DNA of 64,000 bases from the NCBI GenBank assembly GCA_028280505.1, contig JANQLO010000047.1, positions 36,324 through 100,323 on the forward strand, given 5' to 3'. The notes under the pieces are model-generated. The model saw nothing but the letters and a program-made list of their open reading frames with translations. It did not search any database and was not told where the DNA came from. Both the position numbers and the translations under genes were made by a program. The stretch comes from Chromatiales bacterium. Lineage in GTDB: Bacteria; Pseudomonadota; Gammaproteobacteria; Chromatiales; Chromatiaceae. Positions 31,000 through 40,879 of the stretch are shown here, in pieces; position 1 is the first letter of the stretch; each line of letters begins with the position of its first letter.

Positions 31000-33858
31000 T
31001 TAGCCCCTTCGGTTCATAGATGGATCGCGGCGCCCGGTGAGCGCATCGTCCACGAGTTTCTCTTGCTCTTCTTGGTGCACTTGGTGAAAGCCGGTTGCCG
31101 GCGCGGCGGCCGAGGGCCGTCCGACATAGATCAGCTCACGATGACCGTTGTGCAGGACATGGAAGCGATGTTTGATCTGGTCCCAGGCGCCCTGATTCTG
31201 CGGTTCTTCCTGGCACCAGACGAACAGATTCGCGTTGGGATACCGTTCGACCATCGCTTCGAAGTCGGCGCGCGGGAACGGATAAAGCTGTTCCAGCCGC
31301 ACCAAGGCGACATGGCTCAGCTCGCGGGTACGCCGGGCCTGCAGCAGATCGAAGTACACCTTGCCGGCACACAGGACGACTTGGGTCACGCCGGCTTCGT
31401 CGATCGGGTCGATCTCGTCGATCACGGTTTCGAAACGCCCGTGGGTCAGCGAGTCGAGCGACGAGGTGGCGAGCGGGTGACGCAGCAGACTCTTCGGCGA
31501 CATGACGATCAGCGGGTGTCGGAACGGGCGACGCATCTGTCGGCGCAACAGATGGTAAATCTGCGACGGCGTCGTCGGTACGCAGACCTGGATATTGTGT
31601 TCCGCACAGAGCTGCATATAGCGTTCCAGTCGTGCCGACGAATGTTCGGGTCCCTGGCCCTCGTAGCCGTGCGGCAGCAACATGACCAGGCCGCAATACA
31701 GCCCCCATTTGGCGCCGGCCGACGTGATGAATTGATCGATCACGACCTGGGCGCCGTTGGCGAAGTCGCCGAACTGCGCCTCCCAGACGGTCAACGCGCT
31801 CGGGTCGGCGGTCGCATAGCCGTACTCGTAGGCCAGCACGGCCTCTTCGGACAGTACCGAATCGATCACGGTGAAATTCGGTTGGTCCGGATGCAGGTTG
31901 CGCAGCGGTATATAGCTGTCGCCGGTCTCCTGATTACGCAACATGGCATGACGATGAAAGAAGGTGCCGCGCCGGCAATCCTGACCCGAGATGCGGATGG
32001 GGACGCCTTCGTCCAACAGCGTCGCATAGGCCATGTTTTCCGCAAAGCCCCAATCGATCAGTTTGTCGCCCTGAGCCATCAGACGGCGGTCTTCCATAAT
32101 CCGTTTGACCCGTGGGTGCAGATTGAAATCGCCCGGCGGCGTAACGAGTTGGCCGGCCAACGCCTCGAAACGGCTGGTGTCGAAGGTGGTATCACCGGGG
32201 TGATCCCAGCGTATGCCACGATACGTCGACCAATCGACATGGAACTCGTTGTTCAGGCGGCACACGCTGGGCCGGCCGACGCAACGTCCGAGATCGAACT
32301 CGGCGCGCATCTTTTCGACATAGGTTTGAGCCTCGCCCGGCGCGATCAGCTGACTGGCGATCAGGCGGTCGGCATAGGCCGCGCGCACCGGCTGATGATT
32401 GCGTATCTTCTGATACATCATCGGTTGGGTGACGGCCGGTTCGTCGGCTTCGTTGTGGCCGTGTCGGCGATAGCAGACCAGATCGATCACCGCGTCTTTG
32501 CGGAAACGGTTGCGATAGTCCAGTGCCATGCGGGTAACGAAGATCACCGCTTCGGGATCGTCGCCGTTGACATGGAAGATCGGGGCATCCACCGCTTTGG
32601 CGACGTCGGTGCAATAGGCGGTCGAACGACTGTCCAGGGTGTTGCTGGTGGTGAAGCCGATCTGGTTGTTGATGACGATGTGCACGGTACCGCCGACGGT
32701 GAAACCGCGCGCCTGCGACATGTTGAACATCTCCATGTTCACGCCTTGGCCGGCGAACGCGGCATCGCCGTGCAAGATTACCGGCAGTACCTGCTCGCCG
32801 GTGCGGTCCTGACGTCGCTGCTGGCGTGCGCGCACCGAGCCGTGCACCACCGGGCTGATGATCTCCAGGTGCGAGGGGTTGAAGCCGAGCGTGATGTGCA
32901 CCAATCCGCCGGGGGTGTCGACGTCGTTGGAAAAGCCTTTGTGATACTTGACGTCACCGGACGACAGGATGCCCTCGTCCATGATCTGCCGTCGGCCCTC
33001 GAACTCGTCGAAGATCTGTGCGGGCGGTTTACCGATGATATTGGCCAGTACGTTCAGACGGCCGCGGTGCGCCATGCCGATGACGACCTCTTGGGTGCCG
33101 TCGCGACCCGCACGCTGGATCAACTCGTCGAGCATCGGGATCAACGATTCGCCGCCTTCGAGCGAAAACCGCTTCTGGCCGACATAGCGCGCATGCATGA
33201 ACTTCTCGATGCCTTCGGCCGCGGTCAGCATATGCAATATCCAACGACGCTGATCGTCGTCCAGCTCCGGCGTCACACGATAGGTTTCGAGGCGCTGCTG
33301 AATCCAGCGTTTTTCCTCGGTATTGGTGATATGCATATATTCCGAACCGACGGTGCCGGTGTAGGCGGCCTGTACCAGTTCGAGAATCTCACCCAGCGGC
33401 AGTTGGTCCGGCGCGAACAGCGAGCCCGTGTTGAACACGGCACCCATGTCTTCTTTGCCCAGGCCGTAGTACGACGGTTGCAGATCGGGCAGGGGGAGCT
33501 GCGGCTGTAGATTCAGGGGATCGAGTTCCGCGTTTTGATGGCCACGCACGCGGTAGGCGTTGATCAGCCGGAGCACCTTGGCCTGGCGCTCGGCGGCCAG
33601 TGCAGTCAGCCCGGAACTGCAAGGAATGCGCGAGTGCGGGTCTTGCGCGAGTTTGAGGAAGGCATCCTGCACCTGGCGGTGCGAATGGTCGCTGACCGGG
33701 CTACCGTTAACCGGTGGCAGGCTGTCGAAATGTGTGCGCCAGTTGTCCGGTACGCTACCGGGATCTTTCAGATAGGCTTCGAACAGATCTTCGATAAAAG
33801 GTGCATTGGCGCCGTAATAGGCGGATGAACGGCGCAGTCGCTCGAGGAACTCGGACAT
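31000..33858 (-). CDS. sucA: 2-oxoglutarate dehydrogenase E1
   Basis: Thiamine-diphosphate-dependent decarboxylase that starts the 2-oxoglutarate dehydrogenase reaction and succinylates the E2 lipoyl group. ATG 33858 gives 952 aa beginning MSEFLERL; a TTG at 33876 would add six residues. Family signatures include IGMAHRGRLNVL, the ThDP/Mg segment ILHGDAAFAGQG with the following INNQIGFTT, and the C-terminal LVWCQEEPQNQGAW. Length is normal (E. coli 933). First gene of sucA-sucB on the minus strand, with fumarase after it. Confidence 0.95.
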   Translation of the reverse strand: MSEFLERLRRSSAYYGANAPFIEDLFEAYLKDPGSVPDNWRTHFDSLPPVNGSPVSDHSHRQVQDAFLKLAQDPHSRIPCSSGLTALAAERQAKVLRLINAYRVRGHQNAELDPLNLQPQLPLPDLQPSYYGLGKEDMGAVFNTGSLFAPDQLPLGEILELVQAAYTGTVGSEYMHITNTEEKRWIQQRLETYRVTPELDDDQRRWILHMLTAAEGIEKFMHARYVGQKRFSLEGGESLIPMLDELIQRAGRDGTQEVVIGMAHRGRLNVLANIIGKPPAQIFDEFEGRRQIMDEGILSSGDVKYHKGFSNDVDTPGGLVHITLGFNPSHLEIISPVVHGSVRARQQRRQDRTGEQVLPVILHGDAAFAGQGVNMEMFNMSQARGFTVGGTVHIVINNQIGFTTSNTLDSRSTAYCTDVAKAVDAPIFHVNGDDPEAVIFVTRMALDYRNRFRKDAVIDLVCYRRHGHNEADEPAVTQPMMYQKIRNHQPVRAAYADRLIASQLIAPGEAQTYVEKMRAEFDLGRCVGRPSVCRLNNEFHVDWSTYRGIRWDHPGDTTFDTSRFEALAGQLVTPPGDFNLHPRVKRIMEDRRLMAQGDKLIDWGFAENMAYATLLDEGVPIRISGQDCRRGTFFHRHAMLRNQETGDSYIPLRNLHPDQPNFTVIDSVLSEEAVLAYEYGYATADPSALTVWEAQFGDFANGAQVVIDQFITSAGAKWGLYCGLVMLLPHGYEGQGPEHSSARLERYMQLCAEHNIQVCVPTTPSQIYHLLRRQMRRPFRHPLIVMSPKSLLRHPLATSSLDSLTHGRFETVIDEIDPIDEAGVTQVVLCAGKVYFDLLQARRTRELSHVALVRLEQLYPFPRADFEAMVERYPNANLFVWCQEEPQNQGAWDQIKHRFHVLHNGHRELIYVGRPSAAAPATGFHQVHQEEQEKLVDDALTGRRDPSMNRRG

Positions 33859-34048
33859 TTTCGGACGATCACCCAAAGTGATTAGGGAAAAGCAAAATTC
33901 CCCGTAAGGCCGGGGCTTACAAGGAGTCTAGCACAGCAATTTCGGCGTTATAGGTTCATAAATTTTTATTCGGATCATTGTCTGACCGCTGGGTTAACCA
34001 CTTTTCGGGCAGCGGATTTTTTAAACCGTAGTGCTACACTTGGTTTTT

Positions 34049-34279
34049 ATGAACAGCCGTTCTGCATCATCGTCGGTACACAAAGTCGACGTCTGCTCGT
34101 TGGAAGCGGATATGGCCTTTTTCGAGGCGCGTCTGTCGCTGGCCGGCCAGTCCCCCGATACTGTCTATCAGATCGCCCAAATCAAAACCTATCAGACCTT
34201 GGGCAAATTGGTTGGCGAGACGCTCAAATCCGTTAAACCGGTGAAAAGCAAGCCCGCCAAAGCCGCGCGAGAAGGCTAG
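34049..34279 (+). CDS. Small hypothetical protein
   Basis: 76-aa protein from ATG 34049, predicted soluble. A conserved-looking helical core (SLEADMAFFEARLSLAGQSP to TYQTLGKLVGETL) precedes a Lys/Pro/Ala-rich tail. No family recognised. A TACACT hexamer at 34035-34040 is 8 nt before the start codon, so the message may be nearly leaderless. It is divergent from sucA and convergent with the efflux operon, ending 6 nt from it. Confidence 0.5.
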   Translation: MNSRSASSSVHKVDVCSLEADMAFFEARLSLAGQSPDTVYQIAQIKTYQTLGKLVGETLKSVKPVKSKPAKAAREG

Positions 34280-34285
34280 TCACGA

Positions 34286-37200
34286 TCACTTCGTCTGATC
34301 GGCCTTACGCAGTGAAGGCGGTACGCGCACGCCGAACAGTCGGCAGATGTCCGACCAAATCTCGTGCAATGCCGGTATCAGCAATAACACGACGAACGCC
34401 GAGGCGACGGTACCGAAGCTCAACGCAATCGCCATGGGGACCAAGAACAACGCCTGGGTCGAGGTCTCGAACAACATGGGTATCAAACCCGCGGTGGTCG
34501 TCAGCGAGGTCAGCACGATGGGTCGAAAGCGACTGCGTGCGGCTTCGGTGAGCGCATCGGTCGCTCCGTTATCGCTCAACTGGTTGTAACGCAAGGTCAG
34601 TACCAGCGCGCCGTTGATCACCAGGCCGGCCAGTGCGATCAGACCGAAAAGGCTTACGGAACTGAGGTCGAAACCCAGCAGTACGTGCCCGGCCACACCG
34701 GCGGCGACCGAGTAGGGGATGGTCAACATGATGATCGCGGCCTGGGCGTAGCTGCGGAACAGTGCCGCGGTAAGTGCGAATATCGCCAGCGTCACCCAGA
34801 GCAGGCCGCCGAAGATCGCATTCAAGGCGTCGTTGCGATCCCGTCGGCCACCGGCAAACTTCCACTCCAGACCCGGATAGCGTGCCGTCAGTTCGGGCAG
34901 TACCTGTTCTTGCAGAGCGTTGCGGATACGCCGGCTGTTGGCATAGCCGCGATCGAAGCTGCCGGTGACGGTCAGTGTCCGTTGGCTGTCTTCACGACTG
35001 ATGGTGCTGTAGGCATTGCCCTCGCTGAAGTCCGCGGCCTGGGCAAGCGGAATTTCTATGCCGTCGGGACTGCGCAAAATGAAGTCGTTGAGATCCTGTA
35101 CCGAGAGGCGTTGTTCGCGTGGCAGGCGAATCATGACCTTGAGTTCATATCCGTCGCGCAATAGCCGCAGTGCCTCGGCGCCATAGAAGGCATTGCGCAC
35201 CTGACGTCCCAGATTCGATTCAGTCAGGCCAACGGCACGCCCCTGCGGGGTCAGGGTGAAACCGATCTGGCGTTTGCCTTCGGCAATGCCGTTGCCGACG
35301 TCCACCACGCCGTCGAATTCACCGAGCGCCGCGGCCAGTTCACGCGCGGCGATCTCCAGCGTCGGTGTCGATGCGTGGGACAAATTGATCCTCAGACTCT
35401 GATTGCCGCCGGGCCCGATCAGGTATTCGAACAAGAGCGATCGGGCCTCGGGTAGATCGCCGATTTCCTCGCGCCAGACCCGGGTGAACGCCTCCTGGGT
35501 GAAGGGACGTTGATCATCGGCGACAAGGAAAACGTTCACGTCGCCATAGCTGGCTCTGCCACCGCCCGCCCGTATAAACCAACTTTCAATGTGTTGTTCA
35601 CGATCGCCCAAGCGGTCGACGGCGCGCAATGCCGCTGCCTCCATTCTGCGCACGACGGACAAGGTCTCGTTGAGCGAGGCGTCGATGGGCATATTGAGTT
35701 CGGCATCGACTCGATTGCCCGGGATCTCCGGGCGCCAGGTCAAATCGATCCGTCCGGTTTCATACCAGGCAATGACCAGCAGTAAACCGCCGCTGAACAC
35801 CAGCGCGGTCAAGTAGCGCTCGCGCACTGCGAAGCGCAGTGCCGCTATGTAGGGGCCGTCACGCAGCCGGTCGAGGCTGTTGGCGATGGCGTCGTGAAAG
35901 CGCCGGGTGCGTCGGAAGCTTGCGAGAAAACGTTGCCAGGCGTTCGGTTTGCTGTCCCGCTGGTCGTTGAGGTGGGCCGGCAATATCAGTAGCGCCTCGA
36001 TCAGGGAGACGATGAATACCACGCTGGCGACGATCGGCAGATGCCGCATGAACTGGCCGGTACTGCCGGGCACGAGCATCAACGGGATGAAGGCAATCAC
36101 GTTGGTACCGACGGCGTACATCACCGGCACGATCATTTCATTTGCGCCTTCACGCACCGCTTGGGTGATCGGCAAGCCTTGTTCGCGTTTCGCGTGGATG
36201 TTCTCGCCGACGATGATCGCGTCGTCGACCACGATGCCGAGTGTGAGTATGAAGGCGAACATCGAGATCATGTTCAGCGTGATGTCGATCTCCGGCAGCA
36301 CGGCGAAGGTGCCGATGAACACGACCGGGATCGATACCGCAACCCAAAACGCCAGGCGTGGATTGAGAAAAATCCCCAACGTAATGATCACCAAGACCAA
36401 ACCGATCGCGCCGTTTTTCAGCAATATGGCGCTGCGCTCCGCATAGCGTTCGGAGCGGTCGTTATGGATGCTGATGGCGACGCTGTCCGGCAGTTCGGCG
36501 TTCAAGGTGTCGACGAATGCGCGTACCCGCTCGGCGAGTTCCACCGGACGTTGGTTTTCGGTCTGGTACACATCCATGCGCAGGCCGGGGCTGCCGTTGA
36601 ATTCGAACACCCGTGTGGTCTCGGCAAAGCCGTCGACCAACTCGGCGATCTCGCCGAGCAGAATCCGCGATCCGTCCGGCAAGGTTTTTACCGGGATATC
36701 GGCAAACTCGTGTGCCTGCACCCGGCGGCCTTCGGTACGCAGCAGGATCTCGCCGTCGACGGTCTCGATCGAACCGGCCGGAATGTCGCGTGCGGCGCCG
36801 CGCACCGCCGCCGAGACCTCGCCCAGGGTCAGGTCGAGCGCGCGCAAGCGTTCCTGCGTGATTTCGGCAATGATCTGCGGCGTGAAGCCGCCACGAATAC
36901 GGATTTCGGATACGCCCGGCATCAGCAGGATTTCGCGGCGAATACGCTCGCTCAGCTGAAACAGATCCTCGGCCGGCAGGTCGGACGCGACCGCGATGCT
37001 GATGACATAAAAACCGTGTTGTCGCAGTTCGACCTGCGGCGGCTCCGCATCGTCGGGAAACGAGGTGATGCGCGACACGGCGTTGCGGATGTTCTGCAGC
37101 ACTTCACCGGGGTTGGCATCCTCGGTCAACTCGGCGCTGACCGAACCCGAACCCTCGCTTGCGGTAGCGGTCAGGGTTTTCACGCCGTTCATACCGCTGA

Positions 37201-37432
37201 GTTCTTTCTCGATCGCCAGCACGATGCCTTCTTCGACTTCTTCCGGACTGGCGCCGGGATAGGCCATGCTCACGCGGACGGCATCGAAGTTGAAGTCCGG
37301 TGTAATTTCCTGGCGAATATCGCTAAAGCCGAGAAAGCCACCCAGTAACAGGGCGAACATCAGCAGATTGGCGGCGACCGGGTTACCGGCCATCCAGGCG
37401 ACCACGCCATGGCGTTCACGCCTTTCAGTCAT
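34286..37432 (-). CDS. RND efflux transporter, inner-membrane permease
   Basis: 1048-aa proton-driven pump of the AcrB/MexB-like superfamily. The N-terminus has one helix (about 15-37), then the large porter loop; TM4 carries GIVVDDAIIVGENI with the paired aspartates needed for proton relay, and after the second porter loop six further helices follow. The substrate class (drugs, lipids or other hydrophobic compounds) cannot be read from the sequence. Last gene of a three-gene operon with overlaps of 8 bp (with the adaptor) and 4 bp, all on the minus strand. Confidence 0.9.
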   Translation of the reverse strand: MTERRERHGVVAWMAGNPVAANLLMFALLLGGFLGFSDIRQEITPDFNFDAVRVSMAYPGASPEEVEEGIVLAIEKELSGMNGVKTLTATASEGSGSVSAELTEDANPGEVLQNIRNAVSRITSFPDDAEPPQVELRQHGFYVISIAVASDLPAEDLFQLSERIRREILLMPGVSEIRIRGGFTPQIIAEITQERLRALDLTLGEVSAAVRGAARDIPAGSIETVDGEILLRTEGRRVQAHEFADIPVKTLPDGSRILLGEIAELVDGFAETTRVFEFNGSPGLRMDVYQTENQRPVELAERVRAFVDTLNAELPDSVAISIHNDRSERYAERSAILLKNGAIGLVLVIITLGIFLNPRLAFWVAVSIPVVFIGTFAVLPEIDITLNMISMFAFILTLGIVVDDAIIVGENIHAKREQGLPITQAVREGANEMIVPVMYAVGTNVIAFIPLMLVPGSTGQFMRHLPIVASVVFIVSLIEALLILPAHLNDQRDSKPNAWQRFLASFRRTRRFHDAIANSLDRLRDGPYIAALRFAVRERYLTALVFSGGLLLVIAWYETGRIDLTWRPEIPGNRVDAELNMPIDASLNETLSVVRRMEAAALRAVDRLGDREQHIESWFIRAGGGRASYGDVNVFLVADDQRPFTQEAFTRVWREEIGDLPEARSLLFEYLIGPGGNQSLRINLSHASTPTLEIAARELAAALGEFDGVVDVGNGIAEGKRQIGFTLTPQGRAVGLTESNLGRQVRNAFYGAEALRLLRDGYELKVMIRLPREQRLSVQDLNDFILRSPDGIEIPLAQAADFSEGNAYSTISREDSQRTLTVTGSFDRGYANSRRIRNALQEQVLPELTARYPGLEWKFAGGRRDRNDALNAIFGGLLWVTLAIFALTAALFRSYAQAAIIMLTIPYSVAAGVAGHVLLGFDLSSVSLFGLIALAGLVINGALVLTLRYNQLSDNGATDALTEAARSRFRPIVLTSLTTTAGLIPMLFETSTQALFLVPMAIALSFGTVASAFVVLLLIPALHEIWSDICRLFGVRVPPSLRKADQTK

Positions 37433-38618
37433 CGGCCTTCGCTGCGGTTTCGGTAATCAGGGCACCGCCATTGTCCGGATCGACCCGGCGGTGTCTTACC
37501 TCGGCGCCGGCGACCAGGCCGTCGATTCGACTGACGACCAGTTTGTCGCCGTCGAGCAGCGTGTCCTGTTTGAGAAAGAGTTGCTGGCCCGATTCCCAGG
37601 CGACTTCCGCATCCCGTATGCGCAGCCTGCCGTTGCGGTCGACGACCCAGACGCGTCGGTTGTCGCGCAGCGCACGCCGTGGGGTACGCACCAACTGCGG
37701 CATCAGTCCGGCGTCGATCTCGGCTTCGACATAGTTGCCGAGTAACAGGCGTTCATCGGTCTGGCCCATGGGGATGGCGACGATGACCCCGGCGAGGCGG
37801 GAGCCGCTCGCCAGATCGGCCCGGACACGCACCACCTCGCCGCGAAATACGCCAAGCTGGCCGAACACGTGTACGGTCGAGCCTGCTCGATCGCCGCTAC
37901 GCACGGCGATACGGGGCAGAACCTCGGGGCGTACGCGCAGTTCGAGCCAATACTCGTCGGCACGCGCGACCCGGCCGACCAGCTCGCGTTCGGCAACCAC
38001 CTCGCCGCCGACTCGGCTGCGTTCCAGTACGATGATGTCGAACGGCAGTTGCAGCTCGGTGCGTTGCAAGTCGAGGCGGGCGCGTTGTAACCGGTTCTCG
38101 GCGGCCGCGAGATCGGCCTGAACCTGGCGCAGCTGCGGTTTGCGCAATGCCAGTGCCTGTGATGCGGCGTCGATACGCACCGAGTCTTGCAGGCTGTCGA
38201 GTTCCTCGCGGGCGACCACCCGACGACCCTGCTCCAGAACAATGGATGCGCGGGCCTTGGCGACATCGGCTTCGGCGGCGCTGACCGCGAGCTGGTATTC
38301 CTCGGGATCGACGACCACCAGGGTCTCGCCGGCGGCAATCCAGCCGCCGGGTTCGAAGTCGGGATGCAAGCGCAACAGTCTGCCGCCTACCTGGGGCCGA
38401 ATATCCAACTCCTGAGCGCTGGTGATCGTACCGGATGCGCGCAACTGCAAGGGATGATCGCGTGGCGTCGAGTCGATGACGTCGACCAAAGGCGTGGGCG
38501 GCTCGGGCCGCTCGCGTTCGCTCTTTGGGGCGGTTGAATAGAGGTGCCATGCCACCAGACCGAATCCCAACGCGACGACGCCGAGCAAGGTCAAACGCGC
38601 GAGGTTGGTGCTTGTCAT
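37425..38618 (-). CDS. RND efflux periplasmic adaptor (membrane fusion protein)
   Basis: 397-aa adaptor linking the RND permease to the outer-membrane channel. A single N-terminal membrane helix (about 8-28), a split biotinyl-lipoyl domain (RPQVGGRLLRLHPDFEPGG and later IVLERSRVGGEVVAERE), a helical hairpin (about 100-190) and beta-barrel domains can be seen. It overlaps the permease start by 8 bp and the upstream outer-membrane gene end by 4 bp, so all three are translated from one message. Confidence 0.88.
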   Translation of the reverse strand: MTSTNLARLTLLGVVALGFGLVAWHLYSTAPKSERERPEPPTPLVDVIDSTPRDHPLQLRASGTITSAQELDIRPQVGGRLLRLHPDFEPGGWIAAGETLVVVDPEEYQLAVSAAEADVAKARASIVLEQGRRVVAREELDSLQDSVRIDAASQALALRKPQLRQVQADLAAAENRLQRARLDLQRTELQLPFDIIVLERSRVGGEVVAERELVGRVARADEYWLELRVRPEVLPRIAVRSGDRAGSTVHVFGQLGVFRGEVVRVRADLASGSRLAGVIVAIPMGQTDERLLLGNYVEAEIDAGLMPQLVRTPRRALRDNRRVWVVDRNGRLRIRDAEVAWESGQQLFLKQDTLLDGDKLVVSRIDGLVAGAEVRHRRVDPDNGGALITETAAKADD

Positions 38619-39979
38619 GCCTGATCCTCCGGGAGCGGGTCGCCAAGGGCATGATGCAAGCGAATGCGGGTCTGCGCCAGCAATGCGCGTAGCGCGAGGT
38701 GATCGCGCTGTTGTTGTTGCAATCCGCGCAAGGCCTCGAGCACCGGCAGATAGTCGCTGATGCCGCGTTCGTAGCGCCGTTGCGTGGCATCGAGCAAGGC
38801 GCGTGACGACGCCAGTCTTTCTTCCGACAGCGCAATGCGTTCGAGCAGGCTGGCCTCTTCGTTCAGCAGGTCGTCCACCCGGATAACGATGTCCAGCCAG
38901 TCGCTCAGGTGTTGTTCGCCGGCAGCGGCCAGTTCGGCCCGGCGTTCGGCCGCGATCGCCTGTTTGGTGCCGCTGTCGAACAAGGTGAAGGCGGCATCCA
39001 GCGCGGCGGTGACAATGGACGAATACTCGCCGGACGAAACTTGGCGCAACAATCCGCCGGAAAGACCGAAGGTCGGCCAGCGGTCGGCCAGTGCGGCGGC
39101 AAAGCGGGCGTCTGCGGCTTGAATGCGCGCCTGTGTCGCGCGCAGCAGGCCACGGCGTTGCAATAGTGCTACCGGCGCGATATCGGTGAAGGCGTTGGAT
39201 ATGGTCGGCAGGGCATCGCCGACGGTCGGTATGGCGACGTTCGGCGTCTGTGCGGCGACCCGTCGCAAGCGGTTGCCGGCCGCGATCGCATCCAGGCGAG
39301 CCTCGGGGATCTGCTGGCGGAGCGCGGCGAGTTGGTCGCGTTGCTGTAATACGTCGACACTCGACGCCAGGCCCTGGGTGAAACGCAACTCGATCAAGCG
39401 GAGCAGCGTACCGGCCACGTCCAGCTGCTGTGCGATCAAAGCCTGGAGTTGAACGGCTTCGTCGCGATCGAGCAGAGCCAACAAATAGTCGCGCGCCAGA
39501 TCGGATTGCAATTGATCGCGTTCGGCCAGGCTGGCCTCGTAGGCATAGCGTGCAGCGCGGCGACGTTCGGCCAGGGCGCCGTTCAGGTCGAGGGGCAGAT
39601 CACCGTCGACACCGATGCGGCGGTTATTGCCGGTATCGCCCGACACCCGCCTTGCCTCGGTACCCGCGTCCAGTTCGATCTCGGGGCCGAGCGCGGCCTC
39701 GGCCTGCTCAAAACGCGCCCGTGCCGCTTCGGCATTGTCGTCTGCAGCGCGCAACTCGGGGTTGGCCGTCAGTGCGGTCTCCAGGGGGTGCCAGACTGTT
39801 TCCCGGGTCGCCCTTCGCCACCAATGCCGCGATACGTCGCCGGCGTCTTCGACGACGGGTATCGCGATGCTGAAGCCGGCCTGGGGATCGATCACCGGCA
39901 GCGTCGGGCGTTGTAATGCCGACATACAGCCGCCGAGCATCAGTGCAATGAGGGCCAACGATAGGCGTGGCGGCGGCAA
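38615..39979 (-). CDS. TolC-family outer-membrane efflux lipoprotein
   Basis: 454-aa outer-membrane factor with a lipoprotein signal (LMLGGC, cysteine at residue 18), as in OprM/CusC-type proteins. Two copies of the outer-membrane efflux repeat, long helices rich in Ala/Leu/Arg, span about residues 60-250 and 255-440. First gene of the tripartite operon. It is the only TolC-like gene in the window and so a candidate, though distant, partner for the type I secretion genes near 48 kb. Confidence 0.85.
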   Translation of the reverse strand: MPPPRLSLALIALMLGGCMSALQRPTLPVIDPQAGFSIAIPVVEDAGDVSRHWWRRATRETVWHPLETALTANPELRAADDNAEAARARFEQAEAALGPEIELDAGTEARRVSGDTGNNRRIGVDGDLPLDLNGALAERRRAARYAYEASLAERDQLQSDLARDYLLALLDRDEAVQLQALIAQQLDVAGTLLRLIELRFTQGLASSVDVLQQRDQLAALRQQIPEARLDAIAAGNRLRRVAAQTPNVAIPTVGDALPTISNAFTDIAPVALLQRRGLLRATQARIQAADARFAAALADRWPTFGLSGGLLRQVSSGEYSSIVTAALDAAFTLFDSGTKQAIAAERRAELAAAGEQHLSDWLDIVIRVDDLLNEEASLLERIALSEERLASSRALLDATQRRYERGISDYLPVLEALRGLQQQQRDHLALRALLAQTRIRLHHALGDPLPEDQA

Positions 39980-40012
39980 GTGGATGGTTCTCCCTGCGAA
40001 TCGGTGATGGGG

Positions 40013-40759
40013 TCAGAACAGCAACAACTTGATGATAAAGGCTGTTAACGCAACGTAAAGCACGCGGCGAATCAGTGTTTCGCCTTGCGTGACCGTGGTG
40101 TGTGCGCCCAGCCAGCCGCCAATGGCGTTGCCGACCGCCAGGGCTGCGCCGGTCCACCAGAGCAATTCGAGTTGTGAAGCGAACACCGCAAGTGCAACGA
40201 TGGTGTAGATCAGAATGATGAACACCTTGTGCATATTGACCCGCACCAGATCGAGTCCCATCACGCGATGCAGAATCGGCATCAGGATGAAACCGACGCC
40301 GAGCTGGATAAAACCGCCCCAGAAGCCGGCGCCGATCATCAGCACATGCCCCATGAGGCGATGCTTTGCAACCGTGCCGCCACCTTTAGGCTTGTCCTTG
40401 TCGCGTCCGGTCGCCATCAGAATCATCACGGCGATCATGATGAGCGCGACCACACGGTCGAACCATTCGCCGTCCAGATGCACACCCACCGAGGCACCGC
40501 CGAGTGCCCCCAGCGACGCCGCGGCGGCCAGGCTCAGGCTGAGCTTGAAGTCGGCGAAGCCGTGGCGGCGAAAGGCGCTCACCGCGGCGATGTTCTGCGC
40601 CAGTATGGCGATGCGGTTGGTGCCGTTCGCCACAGGGCCCGGGATGCCCATGAACAACATCACCGGCACGGTCAAAAGCGATCCGCCGCCGGCCATCACG
40701 TTCAACCAGCCGGCAACGACTCCGACCATCGAGAGGAGCAGGATTTGCCAGATTTCCAA
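40013..40759 (-). CDS. TSUP family permease (TauE/SafE)
   Basis: 248-aa membrane protein of the sulfite/sulfonate exporter superfamily. About seven to eight hydrophobic helices; the first repeat contains GWLNVMAGGGSLLTVPVML, the family glycine-rich loop, and the second NAIGGWLGAHTTV. Family members carry small sulfur- or carbon-containing anions such as sulfite, taurine or sulfoacetate; the substrate here is not known. It lies 33 bp upstream of the efflux operon on the same strand but is not clearly part of it. Confidence 0.85.
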   Translation of the reverse strand: MEIWQILLLSMVGVVAGWLNVMAGGGSLLTVPVMLFMGIPGPVANGTNRIAILAQNIAAVSAFRRHGFADFKLSLSLAAAASLGALGGASVGVHLDGEWFDRVVALIMIAVMILMATGRDKDKPKGGGTVAKHRLMGHVLMIGAGFWGGFIQLGVGFILMPILHRVMGLDLVRVNMHKVFIILIYTIVALAVFASQLELLWWTGAALAVGNAIGGWLGAHTTVTQGETLIRRVLYVALTAFIIKLLLF

Positions 40760-40879
40760 GGATTAACCGCCGTAGATGTGCAACGAATGGGTCGTGTCGA
40801 ACGTGTTTTCAATGATGTTCTCATAAAGCGTTCCCCCAAGTCGCGCAAGCGGCGGTCGTATTACTTTCGCGATAAAAAT

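Noticed and set aside
30517..33510. 997-codon plus-strand open frame opposite sucA
   Set aside because: It mirrors sucA in GC-rich DNA; composition is Arg/His/Asp-rich with no motif, and sucA is unmistakable.
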